This document shows, one piece after another, positions 33,985 to 42,358 of a stretch of 64,000 nucleotides of DNA. The stretch lies in the NCBI GenBank assembly GCA_002433075.1, contig DJHM01000034.1, positions 63,009-127,008 of the forward strand, given 5' to 3'. Position 1 is the stretch's first letter. Every line of letters starts with the position of its first letter. A model generated the notes under the pieces. It was not told the DNA's origin. It did no database searches and saw only the letters and a program-made list of their open reading frames with translations. The position numbers were made by a program, and so were the translations under genes. The DNA is from Latescibacteria bacterium UBA6620 (GTDB lineage: Bacteria; Latescibacterota; UBA2968).

Positions 33985-34809
33985 ATGATCGAACCCATCT
34001 ACTTCGTACACATCAGCGACACGCACCTCGGTCCCGACCGCGCCTACGAAGCGTTCGGGAGACGACCCTACGATAGTCTTTCGCGTCTGCTCGACGCGAT
34101 CAAGGCATTGCCAACGCAGCCGGTCTTCGTGATGCATACAGGAGATGTTGCATCGGGGAGCCGTGCGAACCTGGGCGTCGCCGCATCCTACCGTCTGGCC
34201 GAGGATCAGTTCTCCAGCCTGGGCGTTCCCGTCTACTACGCAGTCGGCAATCACGATGACCCGGTGGAAGTTCTGAAACTGAAGATGGGACCGAAGACGG
34301 CCGTCTTCGATGAGAGCGAACCCATCGTCTCCTATACGTTCGAGGCGGGGCAGGAACGATTCGTCGTCTTGCACTCACAAGGTCCTCACGAGGAAGTCGG
34401 CGCTGGCGGTAAACTGCCAGCAGGCCAGCTGGCCTTCCTCGAGCAGCAGTTCGACAACGATCGGCAGATCACCGTTTTCCTCCACCACTGCCCCCTCGAT
34501 CTGGATTCCGACTGGTTCCGCGACAGGGTGGATATGAAGGACGGAGAGACGCTGCATCAGGCGTTACTCCCCTATCGCGACCGAGTCCGGGGTGTCTTCT
34601 TCGGACACGTTCACCGGGGTGTCCAGATTATCCGTGACGGGATCCACTACAACAGCGTGAGCACGCCCTTCTGCGGCCTCAACTACTGGCCGCACGTGTC
34701 CGAAACCGACACGGACACCACCTGTCCGTTGCCCTTCAATTTTGTCACCCTCACAGAGACCAGCACGATCGTGAAGGAGCATAGCGTCAGTCTGGAGAAC
34801 GCACCGTGA
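33985..34809 (+). CDS. Calcineurin-like metallophosphoesterase
   Basis: This 274-residue protein has all five metal-site motifs: HISDTHLGP (DxH), VMHTGDVAS (GD), YAVGNHDDP (GNHD), FLHHCPLD (H) and FFGHVHRG (GHxH). It is of the class III phosphodiesterase/CpdA-like group and cleaves phosphoester bonds in the cytoplasm; the substrate may be a cyclic nucleotide or sugar phosphate. AGGAAA lies 7 bases before the ATG. Its stop overlaps the GTG start of the next gene (GTGA), so the two are translated together. Confidence 0.9.
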   Translation: MIEPIYFVHISDTHLGPDRAYEAFGRRPYDSLSRLLDAIKALPTQPVFVMHTGDVASGSRANLGVAASYRLAEDQFSSLGVPVYYAVGNHDDPVEVLKLKMGPKTAVFDESEPIVSYTFEAGQERFVVLHSQGPHEEVGAGGKLPAGQLAFLEQQFDNDRQITVFLHHCPLDLDSDWFRDRVDMKDGETLHQALLPYRDRVRGVFFGHVHRGVQIIRDGIHYNSVSTPFCGLNYWPHVSETDTDTTCPLPFNFVTLTETSTIVKEHSVSLENAP

Positions 34810-35585
34810 AATCCATCGACCTGGACGTGCGGTACTACCATCTCACACGAACCGCGTACAAGGCGGAGAGTGAGTTTCATCATCGAACACTCAGCCTGAC
34901 CTGTCCCGTCGACGAAATCGCGCTCGTGATGGTGGATGTGTGGAGCGACCACTACGTGAAGACCCATCTCGACCGGGGTCGCGATATCACCCTGAATCGG
35001 ATCATCCCTGTCGCAGACGCCTTCCGGTCGGTCGGTGCGACCGTCATCCACGCGCCCAGTCCGGCTTGCGCCCGACGCTACGACGGATGGACCGAGTTCG
35101 CGGGCGACGACGAGGTCCACGGACGGACGGCGGCGGCCAAGGACGAATGGCCCCCCGATGACTTTCGGTCCAAGACGGGGGAATACGAAAAATGGGCGCG
35201 TCCCAAAGACCCGCCCGATCAGAAGTTCGATGACATCATCGAGAACCGCAGCATCATCCCGGAAGCCGCGCCCAAAGAGGGCGACCACGTGGTGCTGACC
35301 GGCGCTCAGCTTCATCGTCTTCTCAAACACAGGAAAATCCTGCACCTGTTCTACGCCGGGTTTGCCGCCAATATGTGTGTCCCCTTTCGCGACTATGGGA
35401 TGAGGGCGATGCGGGACCGAGGGTACGATATCGTGCTCATCCGCGACTGCACGACCGCAATCGAGGTGGATCGCACCTACGACGAAAAGCTACTGACGCT
35501 CGCAGCGGTCACGGATACTGAAATCAGCGTCGGCTCCACGATCGCCTCAGAGAAACTGATCGAGGCGTGTCAGCACGTCCCCTAG
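34806..35585 (+). CDS. Isochorismatase-like cysteine hydrolase
   Basis: This 259-residue protein has the isochorismatase-like hydrolase layout. LVMVDVWSDHY holds the catalytic Asp, DDIIENRSIIP and HVVLTGAQLHRLLK form the middle, and LFYAGFAANMCV carries the nucleophilic Cys, followed by IVLIRDCTTAIE. An insertion of about 60 residues (YDGWTEFAGDDEVHGRT and on) between strand 2 and the middle is unusual. Members hydrolyse amides such as ureidomalonate or nicotinamide-like compounds. It is coupled to the phosphoesterase by a GTGA overlap. The substrate is unknown. Confidence 0.85.
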   Translation: MKSIDLDVRYYHLTRTAYKAESEFHHRTLSLTCPVDEIALVMVDVWSDHYVKTHLDRGRDITLNRIIPVADAFRSVGATVIHAPSPACARRYDGWTEFAGDDEVHGRTAAAKDEWPPDDFRSKTGEYEKWARPKDPPDQKFDDIIENRSIIPEAAPKEGDHVVLTGAQLHRLLKHRKILHLFYAGFAANMCVPFRDYGMRAMRDRGYDIVLIRDCTTAIEVDRTYDEKLLTLAAVTDTEISVGSTIASEKLIEACQHVP

Positions 35586-35718
35586 CGATTTTATCCATCG
35601 CCACCGATTCGTTCTTCTCGCAATCCCGTTCCAGGTCCTCGCCTGCCCAAAACCCTTTCAGTCATCCCGATTCTTCCACAAATTGAGGCTCGATCCCTAA
35701 CTCGTCGTGGAGAACCCG

Positions 35719-37293
35719 ATGCCTGATTATACCTCTGCCGTACCGTTCTATACGTTTCCCGATACCCTGGAAGAGCAGGAAACAGCGCTCGAATCGAATC
35801 CGTTGATGCAGCGCCTCAACGCGTATCGAGAGACCTATGCGGACGATCCACACCGTCCCATCTACCACTACATCAACCCAGAAGCGAACCTGAACGACCC
35901 CAACGGCCTTTGCTTTTGGCAGGGTCGCTGGCACCTCTTCTATCAGGCGTATCCGCCCGAGGATACACGCCAGCACTGGGGCCACGCCGTCAGCGATGAC
36001 CTGATTCACTGGCGCGACCTTCCATACTGTATCTACCCCAATCCTGAACGTTGTTGTTTCTCAGGCGCCGCCCTAGTCGAAGACGATCGTGTCATCGCCA
36101 TGTATCACGGGACCGAAGTCGGCAACATGGTGGCGATCTCGAGCGATCCCCTTCTCCTGAACTGGGACAAAGTCGCAAATAAAGCCGTGATTCCGCAGCG
36201 GGAAGGCGATCGGCAATATGCGGGTTCCGTCCCCGACGGCCTTCAAACCCCCTCGGTATTCGATCCGTGCATCTGGAAGAAGGGCGACCATTACTATTCG
36301 ATCGCCGGTGGCATCCTGCCGAACGGCCCTGGCGACAAACCGGTTCGCGCCAACTTCCTCTATCGCTCAGCCGACCTCGAGCACTGGGAGTATCTGCACC
36401 CCTTCGTCGAAATGGATCACTATACTCTTGTCGGCGACGATGGCGCCTGCCCCTATTTCTGGCCGATCGGAGATCGTCATATGCTCCTCTTCTTCAGCCA
36501 CATGAGCGGCGGGCAGTATCTCCTGGGCGACTACGATACCGATCGCGACAAGTTTGTCGTTACCCACGGCGCCAAATTCAACTTCGGCCCTTTTGGGCCT
36601 TCGGGCGTCCACGCGCCCTCTGCAGTTCCCGACGGCGAAGGCGGTATCATCGTCATCTTCAACATGAACCAGGGCAAGCCGACAAGGGATTGGAACCAGA
36701 TCATGACGCTCCCTCGGCGTCTTACCGTCGATGGAGACTCAGTCTACCAGGAGCCGGCCGGGGACATTGAGTCGCTTCGCAAGGAGCACGTTCAGGTCGC
36801 TTCCCAGACCTTGCCAGCCAACCAGGAAATCGTGTTGGACACCGTGTCCGGAAACGCGATGGAGATCGTCGCGGAAATCGACCCCGGAGACGCACCAATG
36901 GTCGAACTCAACGTTCTTCGGTCCCCGGATCGGGAAGAATTCACACGTATCGCGTTTTACAAAGAGCGTGGCTATCGCGATCGTGTGAATCGAACGAACG
37001 CTCCCGCCAGCCAGGTTACGCTCGACACGTCGTATTCCTCGACCGCCGCAGATGTTCAATCTCGTGCGCCCGAAACTGCCCAACTTCCATTCGATGAGGG
37101 CGAAACCCTCACACTTCGCGTCTTTGTCGATCGCAGTGTCGTAGAGGTATTCGTCAACAACACGCAGTGTGTGGCCGCCCGCGTTTACCCCGGTCGTGGA
37201 GAAAGCATCGGCGTTTCGTTGCGTTCCCAGGGCGCATCCTCAGAGTTGATATCACTAGACGCCTGGCAGATGGAAGACATCTATACGGCATGA
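35719..37293 (+). CDS. GH32-like glycosidase with altered catalytic motifs
   Basis: This 524-residue protein has the five-bladed GH32 propeller: NLNDPNGLCFW with nucleophile D60, HWGHAVSDDLIHW, CCFSGAALV and the GH32 C-terminal beta-sandwich (LTLRVFVDRSVVEVFVNN). Two catalytic motifs differ: the RDP stabiliser is FDP in SVFDPCIW, and the EC acid/base motif is GAC (A243-C244) in DDGACPYFWPIG. No signal peptide is seen, so the protein is cytoplasmic. The ATG at 35719 has GGAG 7 bases upstream; GTG 35707 is less likely. It may cleave an unusual substrate by another acid, or only bind sugar. Confidence 0.85.
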   Translation: MPDYTSAVPFYTFPDTLEEQETALESNPLMQRLNAYRETYADDPHRPIYHYINPEANLNDPNGLCFWQGRWHLFYQAYPPEDTRQHWGHAVSDDLIHWRDLPYCIYPNPERCCFSGAALVEDDRVIAMYHGTEVGNMVAISSDPLLLNWDKVANKAVIPQREGDRQYAGSVPDGLQTPSVFDPCIWKKGDHYYSIAGGILPNGPGDKPVRANFLYRSADLEHWEYLHPFVEMDHYTLVGDDGACPYFWPIGDRHMLLFFSHMSGGQYLLGDYDTDRDKFVVTHGAKFNFGPFGPSGVHAPSAVPDGEGGIIVIFNMNQGKPTRDWNQIMTLPRRLTVDGDSVYQEPAGDIESLRKEHVQVASQTLPANQEIVLDTVSGNAMEIVAEIDPGDAPMVELNVLRSPDREEFTRIAFYKERGYRDRVNRTNAPASQVTLDTSYSSTAADVQSRAPETAQLPFDEGETLTLRVFVDRSVVEVFVNNTQCVAARVYPGRGESIGVSLRSQGASSELISLDAWQMEDIYTA

Positions 37294-37405
37294 GCGGGAG
37301 AACCCTTCGATACGACGCTGAGGCATCTACTCAGGACACGGCGGGGAAGAGGGACGGGGAGAGCGATCGCAAGATCCTGTGTTTTCCACCTTGCTTAACA
37401 GCCTA

Positions 37406-37431
37406 CTCTCCGCGTCCTCTGCGGTGAAAGG
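37406..37431 (+). repeat. CTCCGCGTCCTCTGCGGTGAAAGG spacer repeat
   Basis: CTCTCCGCGTCCTCTGCGGT then GAAAGG ends 2 bases before the TTG start at 37434, so the GAAAGG of the repeat can act as its ribosome-binding site. Related copies are at 12511-12577 and 54722-54752, and inverted at 54621-54655. Confidence 0.65.
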
Positions 37432-37433
37432 TT

Positions 37434-38522
37434 TTGTCTTTGGGTAAACTGATCGATCGATGCTCCAACGTGCTGCGCGGCCACGGTCCTCGACGCTCCA
37501 TCAAGGAGACTCTGCAGGATCTGGCCGACGAGCTCACAGGCGAGGAGTACGCCGACAACTATGGATCCGGAGATTACATCCTTGATTTCGAGGCGGAAAT
37601 CGCGGAGATGTTCGGGAAAGACGCGGGCGTCTTCATGCCTTCAGGCACGATGGCCCAGCAGATCGCCTTACGCATTTGGTGCGAGCGAGACCGTAACTCT
37701 TCGATCGCCCTCCACCCTTCATCACACCTGATCACCGCCGAGCACGGAGGACCTCTGTTCCTCCACAACCTCCGCCGGCTTCAGTTCGCCAGCTACGAGT
37801 CGGTGGGGGACCGCACGCTCACCGTCGAAGATTACGAAGCTCTTGGCGCCCGACCCGGGACGATTCTGACCGAACTCCCCTACCGACCCCTGGGAGGCGT
37901 GCTGCCATCCTGGGAGGAATTAACCGCCATCACGGACTGGGCTCGGGACCGGAACATCCCGCACCACATGGACGGCGCCCGCATCTGGCAGTGTCGAGGC
38001 TTCTACGAAAAGTCGTACGCCGAGATCGCCACACTTTTCGAAAGTGTTTATGTCTCCTTCTACAAGGACCTGGGCGGACTGGCGGGATCCATGCTCATGG
38101 GCCCGGAGGATTTCATTACCGAGTCGCGAGTCTGGCTCCGACGGCAGGGCGGGAACCTCGTCACCCAAGGTCCGCTCGTCGCCGCTGCGAAAGTCGGCCT
38201 AGATCGGACGCTGCCACAGATCGATCGATGGGTCGAAAGAGCGCAAGAGATCGCCGCAGTCCTGACGACGTTCGATGAGATCACCGTTCATCCCGATCCC
38301 CCGCACACGAACATGTTGCGCCTCTACATCCGAGGGGATCATCAGGTCCTCCTCGATCGACACAACGAGCTGGCCGAAGAGACCGGAACCTTCATCTTGA
38401 GCGGCCTCCATCCTTCAGCTGTTCCTGGCGTCGCCACGACGGAGATGATGTTCTTCGAGAACGCCATGTCGTTCGATGTCGGGCAACTCAAACCATTTCT
38501 CGAAAGGATGCTCGTGCCATGA
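37434..38522 (+). CDS. Threonine aldolase family protein
   Basis: This 362-residue fold-type I PLP protein of the low-specificity threonine aldolase/beta-eliminating lyase family has GVFMPSGTMAQQIA for phosphate binding, IPHHMDGARIWQ with the ring aspartate, and VSFYKDLGGLAGSM with the Schiff-base Lys. Members split threonine or related beta-hydroxy amino acids to glycine and an aldehyde. The start is TTG 37434 or TTG 37440; the ribosome-binding site seems to come from the spacer repeat directly upstream. It is followed by a Gfo/Idh/MocA gene. Threonine itself is the default but unproven substrate. Confidence 0.9.
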   Translation: MSLGKLIDRCSNVLRGHGPRRSIKETLQDLADELTGEEYADNYGSGDYILDFEAEIAEMFGKDAGVFMPSGTMAQQIALRIWCERDRNSSIALHPSSHLITAEHGGPLFLHNLRRLQFASYESVGDRTLTVEDYEALGARPGTILTELPYRPLGGVLPSWEELTAITDWARDRNIPHHMDGARIWQCRGFYEKSYAEIATLFESVYVSFYKDLGGLAGSMLMGPEDFITESRVWLRRQGGNLVTQGPLVAAAKVGLDRTLPQIDRWVERAQEIAAVLTTFDEITVHPDPPHTNMLRLYIRGDHQVLLDRHNELAEETGTFILSGLHPSAVPGVATTEMMFFENAMSFDVGQLKPFLERMLVP

Positions 38523-38569
38523 CCCACCTGCAGGGTCCACGGCTGCACACCCGTCGCGGCTCCGCACCC

Positions 38570-38599
38570 TTTCGTGTGTTTCGTACGTTTTCGTGGTAG
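38570..38599 (+). repeat. TTTCGTGTG-TTTCGTACG-TTTTCGTGG tandem repeat
   Basis: Three units of about 10 bp end 34 bases before the start at 38634. A shorter relative (TTTCCGCCTGTTTCGTGGTC) lies at 50418-50443, also just upstream of a gene. The arrangement parallels the CATCYGTGT repeat at 4564. Confidence 0.65.
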
Positions 38600-38633
38600 T
38601 CCTTCCGTAGTCCCCAATCTTCGGAGCGAGCAA

Positions 38634-39671
38634 ATGGCCAAAGTCAGAATCGGTGTCATCGGCGCAGGCGGAATCTTCCGCTCACGACATTTCCCGGGTC
38701 TCGCGAAAATCGACGGGGCGGAAGTCGTCGCCATCTGCAATCGGAGCATCGAAAGTGCGCAAAAGATCGCGGCAGAGTTCGACCTGAACCCGGATTTCAC
38801 AACAGACCCCCAGGAGCTGATCGAGCGCGACGACGTGGATGCAGTCATGATCGGCACGTGGCCCTACAAGCATTGTCCGTTCACTCTCGCGGCTCTCGCA
38901 GCGGGCAAACACACCTTCGTGCAGGCCCGCATGGCGATGAATCTGAGCGAGGCGAAGCAGATGTACGCCGCCTCGCAGGAGTCGGGACTGGTCACACAGA
39001 TCTGTCCGGCGGGTGCGTGGAAGGGTCAGTGGTTTCTACGTCGGCTGCTCGACGAAGGCTACTGTGGGGAGATTTACAACGTCTACGTTCGCGACATGGT
39101 TCGAGACCATCTCGATCCAGGCGTTCCCTTGCACTGGCGTGACATCGATCGCTACTCGGGCCTGAACGCGCTCGCCATGGGGATCACGATGGAGCGCATT
39201 TTCCGGATCGTAGGGTATCTGTCCACCGTTACAGCGCATTCCGAAATCTTCATCCGGCAACGAAGACTACCCGACGGTTCCGGAAACGGTCCAGTAGAGC
39301 GCCCCGACACAATCCACGTGATCGGCAAGTTGGAGAACGGAGCCGAGGGTGTGTTTATTTTTTCGTCCATGAATCGTCATACACCCATCAGGACCCAGAT
39401 CGAGATTTACGGGAGCGAGGGCACGCTGATCTACGATTTGGCCGACAACCTCCAGGGAGGCAAAGCGGGAGATGACGGACTGAGCCAGATTCCCATTCCC
39501 GACGAGGAAGCCGCCGTCTGGACCACGGAGAGTGACTTCATCAACGCTATCAACGGTGGCCCTCAGGGTGACACTAGTTTCTATGAGGGTGTGCGCTACA
39601 TGGAGTTCACTGAAGCGGTAGCCCGTTCCGCGCAGTCGGGTCAGACCATGAAGCTTCCTCTCGTGAGTTGA
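38634..39671 (+). CDS. Gfo/Idh/MocA family protein lacking the EKP motif
   Basis: This 345-residue protein has a normal Rossmann start AKVRIGVIGAGGIFRSRHF and VVAICNRSIESA, but the position of the catalytic-lysine motif (EKP) reads TFVQARMAMN. The C-terminal domain has RDMVRDHLDPGVPLHWRDID, GVFIFSSMNRH and IEIYGSEGTLIYD. The missing Lys suggests either a different catalytic residue or a non-oxidising role. The start has GGAGCGAG upstream; an ATG-like start at 38574 lies inside the tandem repeat and is rejected. It precedes the tandem PhyH gene by 66 bp. Confidence 0.87.
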   Translation: MAKVRIGVIGAGGIFRSRHFPGLAKIDGAEVVAICNRSIESAQKIAAEFDLNPDFTTDPQELIERDDVDAVMIGTWPYKHCPFTLAALAAGKHTFVQARMAMNLSEAKQMYAASQESGLVTQICPAGAWKGQWFLRRLLDEGYCGEIYNVYVRDMVRDHLDPGVPLHWRDIDRYSGLNALAMGITMERIFRIVGYLSTVTAHSEIFIRQRRLPDGSGNGPVERPDTIHVIGKLENGAEGVFIFSSMNRHTPIRTQIEIYGSEGTLIYDLADNLQGGKAGDDGLSQIPIPDEEAAVWTTESDFINAINGGPQGDTSFYEGVRYMEFTEAVARSAQSGQTMKLPLVS

Positions 39672-39737
39672 TCTGACGCATACCCAAAAAATCCAACAGG
39701 TGAGCGATCACGAGGAACAAAGAACAGGAGTCGCAGC

Positions 39738-41483
39738 ATGGATCGCGATCAGATGAGCAACGAAGAGAACTACCACTTCGACGTGACCGGATTTCTCCAC
39801 GTGCCAGGTGTGCTCAATCCGGGAGAAGTCGCTCGGCTCAACGCCATCCTGGACGAAACGGGATCCGACGACGCGATCCTCAGCCTACCCGAAGGTCAAC
39901 GCGAGCCCTTCCGCGAGTTGCTCATCCACCCCCAACTCGTGTGGTATCTCAACCAGATCACCGGACAGGGCTTCAACCTTGACCGGCTACCCGAGTTGAT
40001 CGGATCGGATCCACGATCTCTCGACCAAGCCCTGGAGGGCGGAGCCGAACCTCGAGATTCAGGCACCGCCTATTTCTTCAAGAACGGGCGCCGACACTGC
40101 GAAGGTGTCCGCGCCATCTGGGCTCTTTCGGACGTGAGCGAGAACGCCGGCGGCTTCGTTCTCGTTCCCCATACCCACAAGGCGAACGTCGAGATTCCTG
40201 AGGATGTACTCTCCGGCAGCGACGACCTCGGCCTCACCCGACAGATTGCGTTGAAAGAGGGCGACCTCCTCCTGGTCGGACTCTCCATCGCCCAGGGTGC
40301 CCTCGCCTGGAAGCAGAAACCTGCACCCCGTCTTTTGAGTTTCGAATATGTCGGGCGTGGAGTGATCCGATCCACCGGTACCGGGCCGATCACGACTTCG
40401 ATGCCCCGACCCGACTGGCACGCCGACCTGACCGAAGAGCAACGGGCCACTCAACATCAGCCGGGGTATCGTGACACTACACCGCCCCCTACCCTTATCA
40501 CCGATGGCAAGACCACGCGTACCGATCCAACCGTGCCGCGGTTTCACCCATCCATCTACTGCCGAGACGCAAACTCGGCCATCGACGAGAAGGAGTTTTT
40601 CTTCTGGGACCTGTGTGGGTATCTGGTTCTTCGAAACGTGATGAACGAAGCGTGGCTCGGGGAAGCGAATGACGCGATCGACGTGCTGGAAGACCAGATC
40701 GTTGTCGGCACGGATACGTCAGGAGGGCACACGTCGCTGGCCGGCACGGGTCGACCAGAACTCAGACAACTCCTCAGCCTTCCCGAACCCTATTGCAATC
40801 CCTTCCGCCGGATGATCGCACACCCAGTCGTCGAACATCGTCTCAACTGGATGGGAGGAAGCGGGGTCCGAACAGGGAATCCGTCTTTGTTCGCATCGGT
40901 GAAGGGTACTTCGGGTCACAAACTCCACACGAACGGTGAGCCAATTAATCCGTCGCGCCAGTATGTGTTCCAAAACGGTAGGAGTTACTGTGAGGCCATC
41001 ACGGCCACGTGGCAATTGCGGGACGTGAATGAGGAAGATGGGGGGTTCTGTTGCGTTCCGGGTTCGCACAAAGCGAACTACCAGGTGCCACCCGGGGTGC
41101 AGTCGCTCGACGAGCCGATGGGGCTGGTCAAACACATCGACATGAAGGCGGGTGATGTGCTCTTCTTCGCGGACGGCGCAAACTGCCACGGCACCTACCC
41201 CTGGAAAGGTGAACTTTCCAGGCGGGGCGTGCTCATCAAATACTCATCACGCACCTTCAACCGGAGCGGGGGTGATCTTGTTTATCCGCAGAACCGGTGG
41301 GGGGACGTCGTGGAAGGTATGACGGACGCACAACTCGCTGTGATGCGTGGGCCGGATCGAGACAACTTTGGCCGCAACGTGCCACGACTCGATGTCGCCG
41401 ACGGCGAGGTGACTGTGAATTACGAACGGGGGGGCGGCCTTTACAGCGCAGACACTCCCACCGGACCCCTTGCGGGTCGGTAG
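39738..41483 (+). CDS. Tandem PhyH-like protein, two domains with degenerate iron sites
   Basis: This 581-residue protein holds two homologous PhyH-like domains, about 1-265 and 270-581. Repeated landmarks are YFFKNGRRHCEGVRAIWAL / YVFQNGRSYCEAITATWQL, GGFVLVPHTHKANVEIP / GGFCCVPGSHKANYQVP and KEGDLLLVGLSIAQG / KAGDVLFFADGANCHG. The HxD iron motif is absent from the first domain and reads H397-T-N399 in the second; only the second keeps a distal His. The first half looks like a pseudo-enzyme and the second at best an altered one. Ribosome site AGGAG. The role is unknown. Confidence 0.87.
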   Translation: MDRDQMSNEENYHFDVTGFLHVPGVLNPGEVARLNAILDETGSDDAILSLPEGQREPFRELLIHPQLVWYLNQITGQGFNLDRLPELIGSDPRSLDQALEGGAEPRDSGTAYFFKNGRRHCEGVRAIWALSDVSENAGGFVLVPHTHKANVEIPEDVLSGSDDLGLTRQIALKEGDLLLVGLSIAQGALAWKQKPAPRLLSFEYVGRGVIRSTGTGPITTSMPRPDWHADLTEEQRATQHQPGYRDTTPPPTLITDGKTTRTDPTVPRFHPSIYCRDANSAIDEKEFFFWDLCGYLVLRNVMNEAWLGEANDAIDVLEDQIVVGTDTSGGHTSLAGTGRPELRQLLSLPEPYCNPFRRMIAHPVVEHRLNWMGGSGVRTGNPSLFASVKGTSGHKLHTNGEPINPSRQYVFQNGRSYCEAITATWQLRDVNEEDGGFCCVPGSHKANYQVPPGVQSLDEPMGLVKHIDMKAGDVLFFADGANCHGTYPWKGELSRRGVLIKYSSRTFNRSGGDLVYPQNRWGDVVEGMTDAQLAVMRGPDRDNFGRNVPRLDVADGEVTVNYERGGGLYSADTPTGPLAGR

Positions 41484-41521
41484 ACCCCGGCTGGTTCGCC
41501 ACTCACCGCCGGGTTGCCTTG

Positions 41522-42358
41522 TCAGACGGCCAGGAAGATTGCGAGCGTGGCGACGACAACACCAGCGACGCTCGTTCGGTTGAGCCGCTCACGCCAGAAG
41601 AAGTGAGCGGCGAGGTTATCTAACACAACGACACTGCACCCGACAACGGGAAAGAAAAGTGTTCCCGGAAGCAAGCTGAGTGCGACCATAATGACGCACA
41701 GGGCGAGTGCGTTATAGAACCCGATAAAAGCGCCAAGCTGAAGCTCACCCCGAAGGGGCCGTTGTCTCGACCACGCGATCGCCGCCCATCCCAGCGTACC
41801 TGCCGTAGTACCCGTTACCATCAGAACCTGCACGAAGGCATCATCCAGACCGTTGTAATGGACGGACCTGAGACACGAATGGCTGGTACCCTGCAGGAGA
41901 AAGATCGCCAGAAGTAGACCCGCCATTTTCAGACCCGTCACGTGGCGATCCGCGTCGGACCCCGACGTCATCATCCCCAAAGCGATCAGGGCAAGAGCGA
42001 TACCTAAGAGCTGACCTGGCGCGACCGGTTCGTTCCAGATCAGCACCCCCAGAACAACGGGCACCGCGATCGACATCCGAAATACGGTGAAAACAGCGCC
42101 TGCGGGCGCCCGTTCGAGAGTCGTGGTCATAAGGACCATTGAACTGACGAACACACAGCCCGTGACCAGTCCCGTGATCAGCGCTGCCTGCGGAACGACG
42201 AATCGATCGGTCGCGATCAGATAGAGCGCAAGCGAAGTCCCTACGATCACGTAGTTGGTCGAGACCACGGTGGGAGCGTGATAGCCCTGCCGCTGTCCCC
42301 ACTTGAAAAATTGGACGAACACAAAATCAACCGCGACAGACACAGCAAGCCAGATCAC
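41522..42358 (-). CDS. EamA/DMT family transporter
   Basis: This 278-residue protein of about ten hydrophobic helices is arranged as two EamA-type halves, the first ending near PVVLGVLIWNEPVAPGQLLGIALALI, a diagnostic strip, and the second ending VVLDNLAAHFFWRERL. Such permeases export or exchange small metabolites across the inner membrane. The start is a GTG at 42358. It is transcribed toward the tandem PhyH gene, and its 5' end overlaps the divergent TPR reading frame by about 80 bases, so the starts of one or both may be misplaced. The substrate is unknown. Confidence 0.85.
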   Translation of the reverse strand: MIWLAVSVAVDFVFVQFFKWGQRQGYHAPTVVSTNYVIVGTSLALYLIATDRFVVPQAALITGLVTGCVFVSSMVLMTTTLERAPAGAVFTVFRMSIAVPVVLGVLIWNEPVAPGQLLGIALALIALGMMTSGSDADRHVTGLKMAGLLLAIFLLQGTSHSCLRSVHYNGLDDAFVQVLMVTGTTAGTLGWAAIAWSRQRPLRGELQLGAFIGFYNALALCVIMVALSLLPGTLFFPVVGCSVVVLDNLAAHFFWRERLNRTSVAGVVVATLAIFLAV

